A DNA stretch of 7,289 nt from Clostridia bacterium. GTDB lineage: Bacteria; Bacillota_A; Clostridia; Christensenellales; Aristaeellaceae. Below, piece after piece: positions 1-5,947 of the stretch. How positions within the stretch are numbered: position 1 is the first letter of the stretch; the number at the start of each line of letters is the position of its first letter. The notes beneath the pieces were generated by a model. It saw nothing but the letters and a program-made list of their open reading frames with translations, made no database searches and was not told the DNA's origin. A program made the translations under genes and the position numbers. The stretch lies in contig JAGBAU010000008.1 in the NCBI GenBank assembly GCA_017938785.1, positions 1 to 7,289 on the forward strand. Reading direction: 5' to 3'.

Positions 1-720
1 CGCCTGAAGAGCATGACCGACGAATCTGTGGATGTGTTTTACACCTGCATTCTGTGCCAGGCCTTCTCTCCCAGCCACGTCTGCATCGTCACTCCCGAGC
101 GTCTTGGTCTCTGCGGCGCCGTATCCTGGCTGGACGCCAAGGCAACCAACCAGCTCAACCCCACCGGCCCCTGCCAGCCCATCGCCAAGGTAGGCTGCAC
201 CGATGAGCGCACCGGCGCATATGAAACCGTAAACGAGGCCGTCGGCTCCGCCACCCAGGGCGCAGTTGAAACCGTAACCCTCTACTCCATCCTGGAGGAT
301 CCCATGACCAGCTGCGGCTGCTTCGAGTGCATCTGCGGCATTGAGCCCATGTCGAACGGCTTCATCATCTGCAACCGCGAATACGCAGGCATGACCCCCA
401 CCGGCATGACCTTCGGCGAGCTGGCCAGCATGACCGGCGGCGGCGTGCAGACCCCCGGCTTCATGGGCCACGGCCGTCACTTCATCGCCAGCAAGAAGTT
501 TGCCAAGGCCGAGGGCGGCATCGAGCGCATCGTATGGATGCCCAAGGAGCTCAAGGACGATGTGGCAGCCCGCCTGAACAAGACCGCTCAGGAGCTCTAC
601 GGCGTGGAGAACTTCGCAGATATGATCGCCGATGAAACCATCACCACCGACGGCGAAGAGCTGCTCGCCTTCCTCACCGAGAAGGGCCATCCGGTTCTGG
701 GCATGGATCCGCTGCTGTAA
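1..720 (+). CDS. acsB: Acetyl-CoA synthase catalytic subunit (CODH/ACS beta subunit), C-terminal part, 5' end outside window
   Basis: This cytoplasmic enzyme assembles acetyl-CoA from CO, CoA and the methyl group of the corrinoid iron-sulfur protein, the last step of the Wood-Ljungdahl pathway. The reading frame is open to the left edge (it begins R-L-K-S before the first Met at base 13), so about 239 C-terminal residues are seen. Counting from that Met, Cys12, 15, 24, 34, 101 and 103 have exactly the spacing of the six A-cluster ligands of the Moorella thermoacetica enzyme (C506, 509, 518, 528, 595, 597, from memory). Phe18 matches its F512, and the distance to the C-terminus is the same. 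Other family motifs are GLCGAVSWLDAKA, MTSCGCFE, AGMTPTGMTF, GGGVQTPGFMGHGR and the ending KGHPVLGMDPLL. Additional cysteines lie just after CGC (FECICG). An intrinsic terminator follows directly, so this is probably the last gene of its operon. The identification is secure; only the start is missing. Confidence 0.96.
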   Translation, partial: RLKSMTDESVDVFYTCILCQAFSPSHVCIVTPERLGLCGAVSWLDAKATNQLNPTGPCQPIAKVGCTDERTGAYETVNEAVGSATQGAVETVTLYSILEDPMTSCGCFECICGIEPMSNGFIICNREYAGMTPTGMTFGELASMTGGGVQTPGFMGHGRHFIASKKFAKAEGGIERIVWMPKELKDDVAARLNKTAQELYGVENFADMIADETITTDGEELLAFLTEKGHPVLGMDPLL

Positions 721-736
721 AAACACAATACCTTCT

Positions 737-774
737 ATCCCGGGCGCAGAAGCGTCCGGGATTCTTTATCTTTT
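737..774 (+). terminator. Intrinsic terminator after acsB
   Basis: An 11-bp stem (737-747 with 752-762, arms ATCCCGGGCGC and GCGTCCGGGAT, one G-U pair) closes on an AGAA loop. It is followed by a T-rich run ending in TTTT at 771-774. It begins 17 bases after the acsB stop codon and separates acsB from the envelope genes. Confidence 0.85.
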
Positions 775-802
775 GATTAAATACGACAAACGTGAGCCGA
801 AT

Positions 803-835
803 CTTTGCACAGCAGTGTTATACTGGTGTGCAGAG
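803..835. promoter_or_regulatory. 33-bp near-palindrome over the -10 box, candidate operator
   Basis: The inverted repeat is centred on base 819. The outer arms TGCACA (806-811) and TGTGCA (827-832) match perfectly, as do the inner CAGT (813-816) and ACTG (822-825). The symmetry extends outward to C803/G835 with one mismatch pair. In all, 13 of 16 pairs match around a single central base. The -10 hexamer lies at the centre, so a dimeric regulator bound here would block the promoter. No regulator family can be assigned from the motif. Most of it would lie upstream of the transcription start, so an RNA hairpin is less likely. Confidence 0.5.
816..824 (+). promoter_or_regulatory. Putative extended -10 promoter of the envelope gene pair
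   Basis: TGTTATACT gives a TATACT -10 hexamer (819-824) with the TG of an extended -10 element one base upstream. No good -35 box is seen 16-18 bases upstream (around 796-801 the sequence is GCCGAA), which is usual for extended -10 promoters. The transcription start would be near 831, leaving a leader of about 28 bases. The preceding terminator and the good ribosome binding site downstream support a promoter here, but it is inferred from sequence only. Confidence 0.5.
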
Positions 836-843
836 TATTTATT

Positions 844-850
844 AAGGAAG
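844..850 (+). promoter_or_regulatory. Ribosome binding site fixing the start of the phosphodiester glycosidase
   Basis: AAGGAAG lies 8 bases before ATG 859. An in-frame ATG at 805 has no such site and falls inside the predicted promoter/palindrome, so 859 is preferred. Confidence 0.75.
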
Positions 851-858
851 CGATAACC

Positions 859-2001
859 ATGCCCGAAAAGAAAAAGCGCACCCTGACCGCCGCCCAGCGT
901 GCACGCAAGGCGAAGCTGCGCCGCAGGCGCAAGATCCGCCGCATTGCCTGGCGCAGCGTGCTCACGGTGCTGACCATAATCGTCCTGCTGCTGGCTGCGG
1001 TTCTGAGCGCAGGCTACGCCGCCTTCCGCGGCCCCTCCAGAACCATGGGCGATCTGCTGACCGTATCCCTGCTGGAAACCAGCGCCCTGAAGTTCGTGCC
1101 CCGCATCTACTACAGCGAGGCCGAGGTTCAGCAAATCGTCAAGCGCAACCAGCTGGCCTCCGTTGAGGAGGAAACCGACACCTCCCTCATCGTGATCGCT
1201 CCGCCCACGCCTGAACCCACGCCGGTTCCCGAGGATGCGGAGGAGTCCCCCGCCATCGATATGTCCGCCCTGGTGACCCCCGTGCCCACCGACGCGCCCA
1301 TCGTGGATGAGGACGGCATCAAAATCTACGAGGTGCACGGCGGCACCTACAACGGCTACATGATGATCGTTCAGGATCCCTCCCGCGTGTCCGTCGGCAC
1401 CAGCCGGGATTCCTTCAACTCCAAGCCCGGCCTGCAGCTGCATCAGATTGCAGAGCGTTACGACGCTGTGGCGGCCATCAACGGCGGCGCCTTCCATGAT
1501 GACGGCGGCGGCGGCAACGGCGGCCAGCCCGGCGGCCTGGTCATCGCCGACGGCAAGCTGCTGAATAAGGCGGATAAATCCGCCCTGCGCAACATCGTTG
1601 TGGGCTTCAATGAGGACGACATCCTGATCTTCGGCGAATTCTCCGGCGCGCAGGCCAAGGAGCGCAACATGCGCGACTGCGTCACCTTCGGCCCCGTACT
1701 GGTGGCCAACGGCGAGCCCGTCACCGTGAGCGGCTCCGGCTCCGGCCTGAATCCCCGCACCGCCATCGGCCAGAGGGCGGACGGCGCGGTGCTGATGCTG
1801 GTCATCGACGGCCGCCAGGCCAACAGCATCGGCGCATCCTACGCGGACCTGATCAAGGTCATGCTGGATTACGACGCCGTGAACGCCGTCAACCTGGATG
1901 GCGGCTCCTCCTCCATGCTGTATTACCAGGGCGAATATCTCAATAACGGCGTCGTACTGACCGGCTCGCGCAAGCTGCCCACGTCGTTCATCGTGCGCTG
2001 A
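859..2001 (+). CDS. Membrane-anchored phosphodiester glycosidase family protein (NAGPA domain)
   Basis: Predicted protein of 380 residues. The first 32 residues contain 16 Lys/Arg and are followed by one membrane segment (about 33-53), giving an N-in, C-out anchor. Residues 55-113 form an extracytoplasmic stalk, then comes a Pro/Thr/Glu-rich linker (about 114-148, with PPTPEPTPVPE). The catalytic domain (about 155-380) belongs to the family of human N-acetylglucosamine-1-phosphodiester alpha-N-acetylglucosaminidase. Motifs seen are AINGGAF (206-212), FGPVLVANG (277-285), NPRTAIG (298-304), VIDGRQ (315-320), NLDGGSSSMLYY (345-356) and LPTSFIV (373-379). Family members split sugar-1-phosphodiester bonds. 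In bacteria the substrate is usually unknown, with wall polymers or exopolysaccharide as candidates; some relatives are annotated as exopolysaccharide biosynthesis proteins. It is followed after 14 bases by a second membrane-anchored protein, apparently co-transcribed. The fold assignment is strong and the substrate unknown. Confidence 0.88.
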   Translation: MPEKKKRTLTAAQRARKAKLRRRRKIRRIAWRSVLTVLTIIVLLLAAVLSAGYAAFRGPSRTMGDLLTVSLLETSALKFVPRIYYSEAEVQQIVKRNQLASVEEETDTSLIVIAPPTPEPTPVPEDAEESPAIDMSALVTPVPTDAPIVDEDGIKIYEVHGGTYNGYMMIVQDPSRVSVGTSRDSFNSKPGLQLHQIAERYDAVAAINGGAFHDDGGGGNGGQPGGLVIADGKLLNKADKSALRNIVVGFNEDDILIFGEFSGAQAKERNMRDCVTFGPVLVANGEPVTVSGSGSGLNPRTAIGQRADGAVLMLVIDGRQANSIGASYADLIKVMLDYDAVNAVNLDGGSSSMLYYQGEYLNNGVVLTGSRKLPTSFIVR

Positions 2002-2015
2002 GGAGGGAGGATACC

Positions 2016-3164
2016 ATGACTAAGAAACGCAGAAAGAAAAAGAGCATCTTCCGCTCCACCTTTTACCGCATCTACTTTGCCGCAGTGATCCTGTGCATCC
2101 TCGGCATCGTGTTCGGCGTGCGCTATCTGGACGGCATCCTGGCGGACTTCGAATCCGCCCAGCCCGTCCACACCGCCCGGGACGCCGCCCGCATGTTTGA
2201 AAATGCGGATTTTGAAACCATCTACAGCCTGGACAGCTCGGTTGCCACCATGGAGGGCATCGACAAGGCCTATTACATCGAAAGCATGCAGGAAATCGCA
2301 GCCGGCAGGACCGTCAGCTGGACCGAAGCCTATTCCCCCAGCGAGGATGAAAAGGTCTACCGCGTGTCCCTGGATGATGATAAGTTTGCCGAATTCTCCC
2401 TGGTGCCCAGCGGAAAAAAGACACAGCACGGCAACCGCCTGTGGAAGCTGGACGGCGTGACCACCTATGTGACCATCGCCGAGCCGGAACCGGAGCCCAC
2501 CCCTGAGCCCACGCCGGAAGCGCCCGCGGCTGAAATGATCACCTGCACCATCACCGTGCCCAGCAGCTTCAAGGTGGTTGTGGACGGAAAGGCGATGGAC
2601 GCCAACAACGTGGTCACCGCCGATATTCCCACCGCCTCCGCAGGCCTGCTGCCCAAGGGCGTTCCCAGCCCTACGCTGATCCGCTATGCTTTCATGAGCG
2701 AAACCGGTGCGCCCGTGATCGAGGTCACCGACGAAAGCGGCGCAGTTCAGCCCGTCAACCAGGACAGTGAAACCGACTGGTCCACGCCCCTGCCCCAGAG
2801 TCCCGAGCTCAAGGAGGAATTTGAGGCGGCGGTCGTAAAGGTGGCCCAGCGCATCTCCAGCTATTCCGCCAAGGACGCCTCCGAGGGTTCTGTGCTGCAG
2901 TACTGCGCCAAGAATTCCCCCGCCCGCAACAGCATCAAGAACTTTGACAACACCTGGGGCACGCCCCACAACGGCGCAAAGTTTGAAAACGTGGTTTCCT
3001 CGGATTACTACATGTATTCCGACAGCTGCTTCAGCTGCAAGGTAAGCTTCGATTATGTGGCCCGCTTCGGCAAGAGCACCATCAAAACCTATCCCACCAC
3101 CTACACCCTCTATTTCATCAAGGAGGGCGGCACGGGCAAGCTGTACAACTTCACCCTGTATTAA
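2016..3164 (+). CDS. Uncharacterised single-pass membrane protein with Pro-rich linker and large extracytoplasmic region
   Basis: I do not recognise this 382-residue protein. A basic start (TKKRRKKK) precedes one membrane segment (about 16-38), so the bulk should face outward. A first globular part (about 50-153, rich in aromatic and acidic residues) has the look of a small alpha+beta, NTF2-like fold; this is inference only. A repeated PEPTPEPTPE linker follows (about 156-172). Then comes a probably beta-rich segment (about 174-243, with SSFKVVVDGK) and a last part (about 262-382) of helix then strands, ending TTYTLYFIKE...LYNFTLY, again NTF2-like in pattern. Cys297, Cys338 and Cys341 could form a disulfide or bind metal. 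The gene starts at an ATG behind a very strong site (AGGAGGGAGG, 2001-2010) whose first A is the last base of the upstream stop. Its linker and membrane layout resemble the upstream glycosidase, which suggests they act together at the cell surface. Confidence 0.8.
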   Translation: MTKKRRKKKSIFRSTFYRIYFAAVILCILGIVFGVRYLDGILADFESAQPVHTARDAARMFENADFETIYSLDSSVATMEGIDKAYYIESMQEIAAGRTVSWTEAYSPSEDEKVYRVSLDDDKFAEFSLVPSGKKTQHGNRLWKLDGVTTYVTIAEPEPEPTPEPTPEAPAAEMITCTITVPSSFKVVVDGKAMDANNVVTADIPTASAGLLPKGVPSPTLIRYAFMSETGAPVIEVTDESGAVQPVNQDSETDWSTPLPQSPELKEEFEAAVVKVAQRISSYSAKDASEGSVLQYCAKNSPARNSIKNFDNTWGTPHNGAKFENVVSSDYYMYSDSCFSCKVSFDYVARFGKSTIKTYPTTYTLYFIKEGGTGKLYNFTLY

Positions 3165-3172
3165 ACATTCAT

Positions 3173-3200
3173 CCGGTCCCTTCGGGGGCCGGTTCTTTTT
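3173..3200 (+). terminator. Intrinsic terminator after the envelope gene pair
   Basis: An 8-bp stem (CCGGTCCC 3173-3180 with GGGGCCGG 3185-3192, one G-U pair) closes on a TTCG tetraloop. TTCTTTTT follows at 3193-3200. It starts 8 bases after the stop codon. Confidence 0.88.
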
Positions 3201-3211
3201 GCCTTTCACCC

Positions 3212-3245
3212 TTGCAAGATTCGCATTTGTATTGTAAAATATAAT
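3212..3245 (+). promoter_or_regulatory. Sigma-A-type promoter of the RACo-DUF3786 unit
   Basis: TTGCAA (3212-3217) is separated by exactly 17 bases from TAAAAT (3235-3240). A perfect TATAAT overlaps it at 3240-3245 but has no -35 partner at normal spacing (AGATTC at 3217-3222). The first pair is therefore the more likely promoter, with a start near 3247 and a leader of about 29 bases. The region is AT-rich against a GC-rich background and sits between a terminator and a ribosome binding site. Confidence 0.75.
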
Positions 3246-3261
3246 TAGTATATTATGCGAA

Positions 3262-3268
3262 AAAGGAG
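3262..3268 (+). promoter_or_regulatory. Ribosome binding site fixing the start of the corrinoid activator
   Basis: AAAGGAG ends 7-8 bases before ATG 3276. An in-frame ATG at 3255 would place this site inside the coding region and has no site of its own. The protein from 3276 begins MLKVVFRFEN, as expected for a ferredoxin-domain first strand. Confidence 0.8.
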
Positions 3269-3275
3269 TACAACC

Positions 3276-5207
3276 ATGCTGAAAGTTGTCTTTCGCTTTG
3301 AGAATGAGGCCGATAAAGAGATCTTTGCCTCCGAAAATGAAAACCTGCTGGAGGTTGCCCGCCGCGCAAATGTAGCCATCGACGCACCCTGCTCCGGCAA
3401 CGGCTCCTGCGGCAAGTGCAAGGTAAAGCTGATCGAGGGCGAGCTGGAATCCCCCAAGTCCCGCCACATCAGCGAAGAGGATTATGCCGCCGGCTGGCGC
3501 CTGGCCTGCAATTCCAAGCTGCTGACCGATGTAGTGATCGGCATCCCGGACATCGCCTCTGCCTACAAGAGCCGCATGAAGACTGCCGACCTCTCCACCG
3601 GCGCGGAAGTGCGCATCTTTGAGGAAGCCAAGCAGAGCGTCATCGACGCGGACATCCCCTTCATCAACAGCTTTGCAAGCGCCGTCATCGCCCTGGATGC
3701 GCCCACCCTGGACGACACCATGCCCGACATCGAGCGCCTGGAGCGCGCCCTGCAGGCGGAGTTTGAGGTGGATGAGGTGATTATCCCCCACTGCGTGATG
3801 ATCACCCTGCCCTCCGTGCTGCGCGAGAGCAACTGGAGCGTGCGCTGCTGCGGCCGCCACGATGGCAACATCTACGAGCTGATGACCGTGGCTGCCTCCA
3901 CCGATACCACCCCCATGTGCGGCGTGGCCATCGACATCGGCACCACCACCGTCACCGCAGTTCTGACCGATCTTGAAAACGGCAGGCTGCTGGCCAAGGG
4001 CTCTGCCGGCAACGGCCAGATCCGCTACGGCGCGGACGTCATCAACCGCATCATCGAATCCACCCGTCCCGGCGGCAAGAAGAAGCTGCAGGACGCCATC
4101 ATCAAGGAGACCCTGGATCCCCTGCTCAAGGTCATGTGCAAGCAGGCGGGCGTGAAGGCTGAAAACGTGCTGAGCATGGCCGTTGCCGCCAACACCACCA
4201 TGAACCACCTGTTCGTGGGCACCGATGCCGAGCCCGTGCGCTGCGAGCCCTACATCCCCGCGTTCTTCAGCTGGAAGAACCTGATGTGCCGCGATCTGGA
4301 CCTGCCCGTGAACCCCCGCGCACGGCTGATGCTGGCGCCCAACATCGGCTCCTACGTGGGCGGCGATATCACCGCCGGCACCCTGATGACCATGATGTGG
4401 GACCGCGATGAAATGTCCATCTTCATCGACCTTGGCACCAACGGCGAAATCGTGTTCGGCAACCGCGACTTCCTGATGAGCTGCGCCTGCTCCGCCGGTC
4501 CCGCCTTCGAGGGCGGCGACATCTCCTGCGGCATGCGCGCCACCGACGGCGCCATCGAAGCCTGCACCATCGACCGCGAAACCATGGAGCCCAGCTTCTC
4601 CGTCATCGGCGAAGCGGGCCAGAAGCCCGTGGGCCTGTGCGGCAGCGGCATCATTGACGTAATCGCCGAGCTGTTCCGCTGCGGCATCATCAGCGCCAAG
4701 GGCCAGTTTGTCCGCGAGGGCAAGCGCGTGTCCAAGGACACCAACGACTTCGACTGCTACGTGCTGGCCTTCGCCGATGAAAGCGAAACCGGCCGCAACA
4801 TCACCATCAACACCGTCGACATCGACAACTTCATCCGTGCCAAGGGCGCCATTTTCTCCGCCATCTGCACCATGATGACCAGCCTGGATATGGATGTAAG
4901 CTGCATCGAGCACATGTACGTGGCCGGCGGCATCGGCAGCGGCATCAACATGAAGAACGCTGTGCGCATCGGCATGTTCCCGGACATCGACCTCGACCTG
5001 TTCACCTACATCGGCAACTCCTCCCTCGCCGGCGCTTACGCCATGGTGATGAGCGATATGGCCAACGACAAGGTGGAGGAGCTGGCCCAGACCATGACCT
5101 ACATCGAACTGTCCACCACGCCCGGCTATATGGACGAGTTCATGGCCGCCTGCTTCCTGCCCCACACCAACGCAGACCTGTTCCCCAGCTGCCAGGAAAT
5201 GGAGTAA
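3276..5207 (+). CDS. acsV: RACo-type ATP-dependent reductive activator of the corrinoid iron-sulfur protein (2Fe-2S ferredoxin plus ASKHA ATPase, DUF4445)
   Basis: Predicted 643 residues, close to characterised RACo (about 630). These cytoplasmic proteins use ATP to drive electrons onto the inactive Co(II) form of the corrinoid iron-sulfur protein and restore methyl-accepting Co(I). Residues 1-94 are a ferredoxin domain with [2Fe-2S] ligands Cys39, Cys45, Cys48 and Cys78 (C-x5-C-x2-C-x29-C). A linker and a middle domain run to about 212. The ATPase domain of the acetate/sugar kinase-Hsp70-actin superfamily follows, with GVAIDIGTTT (216-225), FIDLGTNGE (383-391), AGPAFEGGDI (407-416), GLCGSGIID (453-461) and YVAGGIGSG (548-556). 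It is the first gene of its transcription unit, 2.5 kb downstream of acsB, and a DUF3786 gene follows directly. Related activators serve O-demethylase or other methyltransferase corrinoid proteins. The nearby acsB favours the CODH/ACS role and the symbol, but the exact partner is inferred. Confidence 0.88.
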   Translation: MLKVVFRFENEADKEIFASENENLLEVARRANVAIDAPCSGNGSCGKCKVKLIEGELESPKSRHISEEDYAAGWRLACNSKLLTDVVIGIPDIASAYKSRMKTADLSTGAEVRIFEEAKQSVIDADIPFINSFASAVIALDAPTLDDTMPDIERLERALQAEFEVDEVIIPHCVMITLPSVLRESNWSVRCCGRHDGNIYELMTVAASTDTTPMCGVAIDIGTTTVTAVLTDLENGRLLAKGSAGNGQIRYGADVINRIIESTRPGGKKKLQDAIIKETLDPLLKVMCKQAGVKAENVLSMAVAANTTMNHLFVGTDAEPVRCEPYIPAFFSWKNLMCRDLDLPVNPRARLMLAPNIGSYVGGDITAGTLMTMMWDRDEMSIFIDLGTNGEIVFGNRDFLMSCACSAGPAFEGGDISCGMRATDGAIEACTIDRETMEPSFSVIGEAGQKPVGLCGSGIIDVIAELFRCGIISAKGQFVREGKRVSKDTNDFDCYVLAFADESETGRNITINTVDIDNFIRAKGAIFSAICTMMTSLDMDVSCIEHMYVAGGIGSGINMKNAVRIGMFPDIDLDLFTYIGNSSLAGAYAMVMSDMANDKVEELAQTMTYIELSTTPGYMDEFMAACFLPHTNADLFPSCQEME

Positions 5208-5210
5208 ACC

Positions 5211-5834
5211 ATGCCCGTAATTGAAAACAACAAGGAAATGGTACCCTTTGAGTACTATCTGGAAAAATACCAGTCGCTGGATGTGGCTGAAGCCGCCGCA
5301 CGCACCGGAGTAAAGTTCGACATGGAAACGAACTGCTTCTGCATGCGCCTGCTCTACACGGATTACCGCCTGTACTGGCCGGAATTCCGCATCGAGAGCG
5401 ATTGCGAGAACGCACTGGCCCTCAAGAGCATCCCCGCCCAGATTTACCTGATCCGCTTCCTGCTGGAGGGCTGCGCATCCGCCTGCAGCAGCAATTTCGT
5501 CACCTACCGCGAAATGCCCTGGGGCGATGTGTACCTGACCCCCTTCACCGGCCGCTGCCTCACCCGCGCAGCATTCACCTTCGGCACCCGCCTGAACGCC
5601 TTCAAGGCCGCCTGCGAAAAGCTGAAGCTGCTGCCCGTCAAGTACGGCGACGCCGCCTACCAGGTTGAGATCATGCCCGGCTACGAGGTTCGCCTGATCG
5701 TTTGGGAGGGCGATGATGAATTCCCCCCGAACAGCCAGATCCTCTTCTCGGACAACTTCCCCCAGGGATTCTCCGCCGAGGACCGCACCGTGACCGGCGA
5801 TTTGCTGATTACGGAGATCAAAAGGAATATGTAA
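5211..5834 (+). CDS. DUF3786 domain-containing protein, coupled to the corrinoid activator
   Basis: Predicted 207 residues, soluble, with no signal peptide or membrane segment. It matches my memory of the DUF3786 family, seen in acetogens, methanogens and sulfate reducers. The diagnostic C-terminal stretch is WEGDDEFPPNSQILF (165-179), continuing into SDNF and AEDRTVTGDLL; the central motif is YREMPWGDVY (99-108). No biochemical function is established to my knowledge. Cysteines at 42, 44, 65, 88, 92, 116 and 135 are plentiful but do not form a recognisable cluster motif. The start codon lies three bases after the RACo stop, and its GGAG site (5201-5204) overlaps the end of the RACo coding region, so the two are probably co-expressed and translationally coupled. 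A role in cobalt or nickel metalloprotein assembly or activation is an inference from this context. Confidence 0.82.
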   Translation: MPVIENNKEMVPFEYYLEKYQSLDVAEAAARTGVKFDMETNCFCMRLLYTDYRLYWPEFRIESDCENALALKSIPAQIYLIRFLLEGCASACSSNFVTYREMPWGDVYLTPFTGRCLTRAAFTFGTRLNAFKAACEKLKLLPVKYGDAAYQVEIMPGYEVRLIVWEGDDEFPPNSQILFSDNFPQGFSAEDRTVTGDLLITEIKRNM

Positions 5835-5841
5835 ATATACC

Positions 5842-5872
5842 AAACCCCGACCGCGTAGGCGGCCGGGGTTTT
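5842..5872 (+). terminator. Intrinsic terminator after the DUF3786 gene
   Basis: A 13-position stem (AAACCCCGACCGC 5842-5854 with GCGGCCGGGGTTT 5859-5871) has a single A-C mismatch and a GTAG loop. It ends in TTTT (5869-5872), followed by an AT-only stretch. It lies 8 bases after the stop codon. Confidence 0.85.
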
Positions 5873-5882
5873 ATATATATCA

Positions 5883-5911
5883 TTGACAATCCACTCAATT
5901 TTCGCTATAAT
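5883..5911 (+). promoter_or_regulatory. Perfect-consensus sigma-A promoter of the LysR gene
   Basis: TTGACA (5883-5888), a spacer of exactly 17 bases, and TATAAT (5906-5911) match the housekeeping consensus in all twelve positions. The start would be near 5918, giving a leader of about 30 bases. So strong a core promoter is unusual for a regulator gene and suggests it is normally held down, for example by autorepression. Confidence 0.9.
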
Positions 5912-5919
5912 TAATGAAG

Positions 5920-5931
5920 ATTATCAATAAT
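5920..5931. promoter_or_regulatory. Short inverted repeat at the LysR transcription start, possible autoregulatory operator
   Basis: ATTAT-CA-ATAAT is a perfect 5-bp inverted repeat just downstream of the predicted transcription start and ahead of the ribosome binding site. A second arm ATAAT at 5907-5911 also pairs with ATTAT at 5920-5924. LysR proteins often bind AT-rich dyads at their own promoters. In so AT-rich a segment chance is a real alternative. Confidence 0.3.
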
Positions 5932-5933
5932 TC

Positions 5934-5941
5934 GTGAGGTG
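5934..5941 (+). promoter_or_regulatory. Ribosome binding site fixing the LysR start
   Basis: GTGAGGTG ends 6 bases before ATG 5948. An upstream in-frame GTG at 5939 overlaps this site, so it is not a credible start. MDFKQLESF is the typical N-terminus of the family. Confidence 0.75.
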
Positions 5942-5947
5942 TGCACC

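Noticed and set aside
805..858. Upstream in-frame ATG extending the glycosidase by 18 residues
   Set aside because: It has no ribosome binding site, lies within the predicted promoter and palindrome, and the ATG at 859 has AAGGAAG at good spacing.
766..1497. Minus-strand open frame of 243 codons over the glycosidase start
   Set aside because: It is Gly/His-rich antisense to the Lys/Arg-rich and Gly-rich parts of a recognised protein, with no family motif and no upstream signals.
2470..2535. Tandem repeat encoding PEPTPE-type sequence as a possible repeat element
   Set aside because: It is a coding proline-rich linker, common in surface proteins, not an independent DNA repeat.
3240..3245. 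Perfect TATAAT as the main -10 box of the RACo promoter
   Set aside because: No -35-like hexamer lies 16-18 bases upstream, whereas the overlapping TAAAAT has TTGCAA at exactly 17 bases. It may still contribute as an alternative start.
3255..3275. Upstream in-frame ATG extending the corrinoid activator by 7 residues
   Set aside because: It would place the AAAGGAG ribosome binding site inside the coding region and lies only a few bases from the predicted transcription start.
3276..5207. RamA-type activator, or an Hsp70 or sugar kinase, as an alternative identity
   Set aside because: RamA carries 4Fe-4S clusters at its C-terminus, and Hsp70 and kinases lack a ferredoxin domain. Here a plant-type [2Fe-2S] motif is at the N-terminus and no CxxCxxC cluster motif is at the end.
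1923..5843. Open frame of 1306 codons on the minus strand across three plus-strand genes
   Set aside because: It is a shadow of GC-rich codon use: the product is low-complexity and full of Gly, His, Ala, Val and Asp. It runs through two real genes, a terminator and a promoter, has no ribosome binding site, and its plus-strand counterparts carry clear family motifs.
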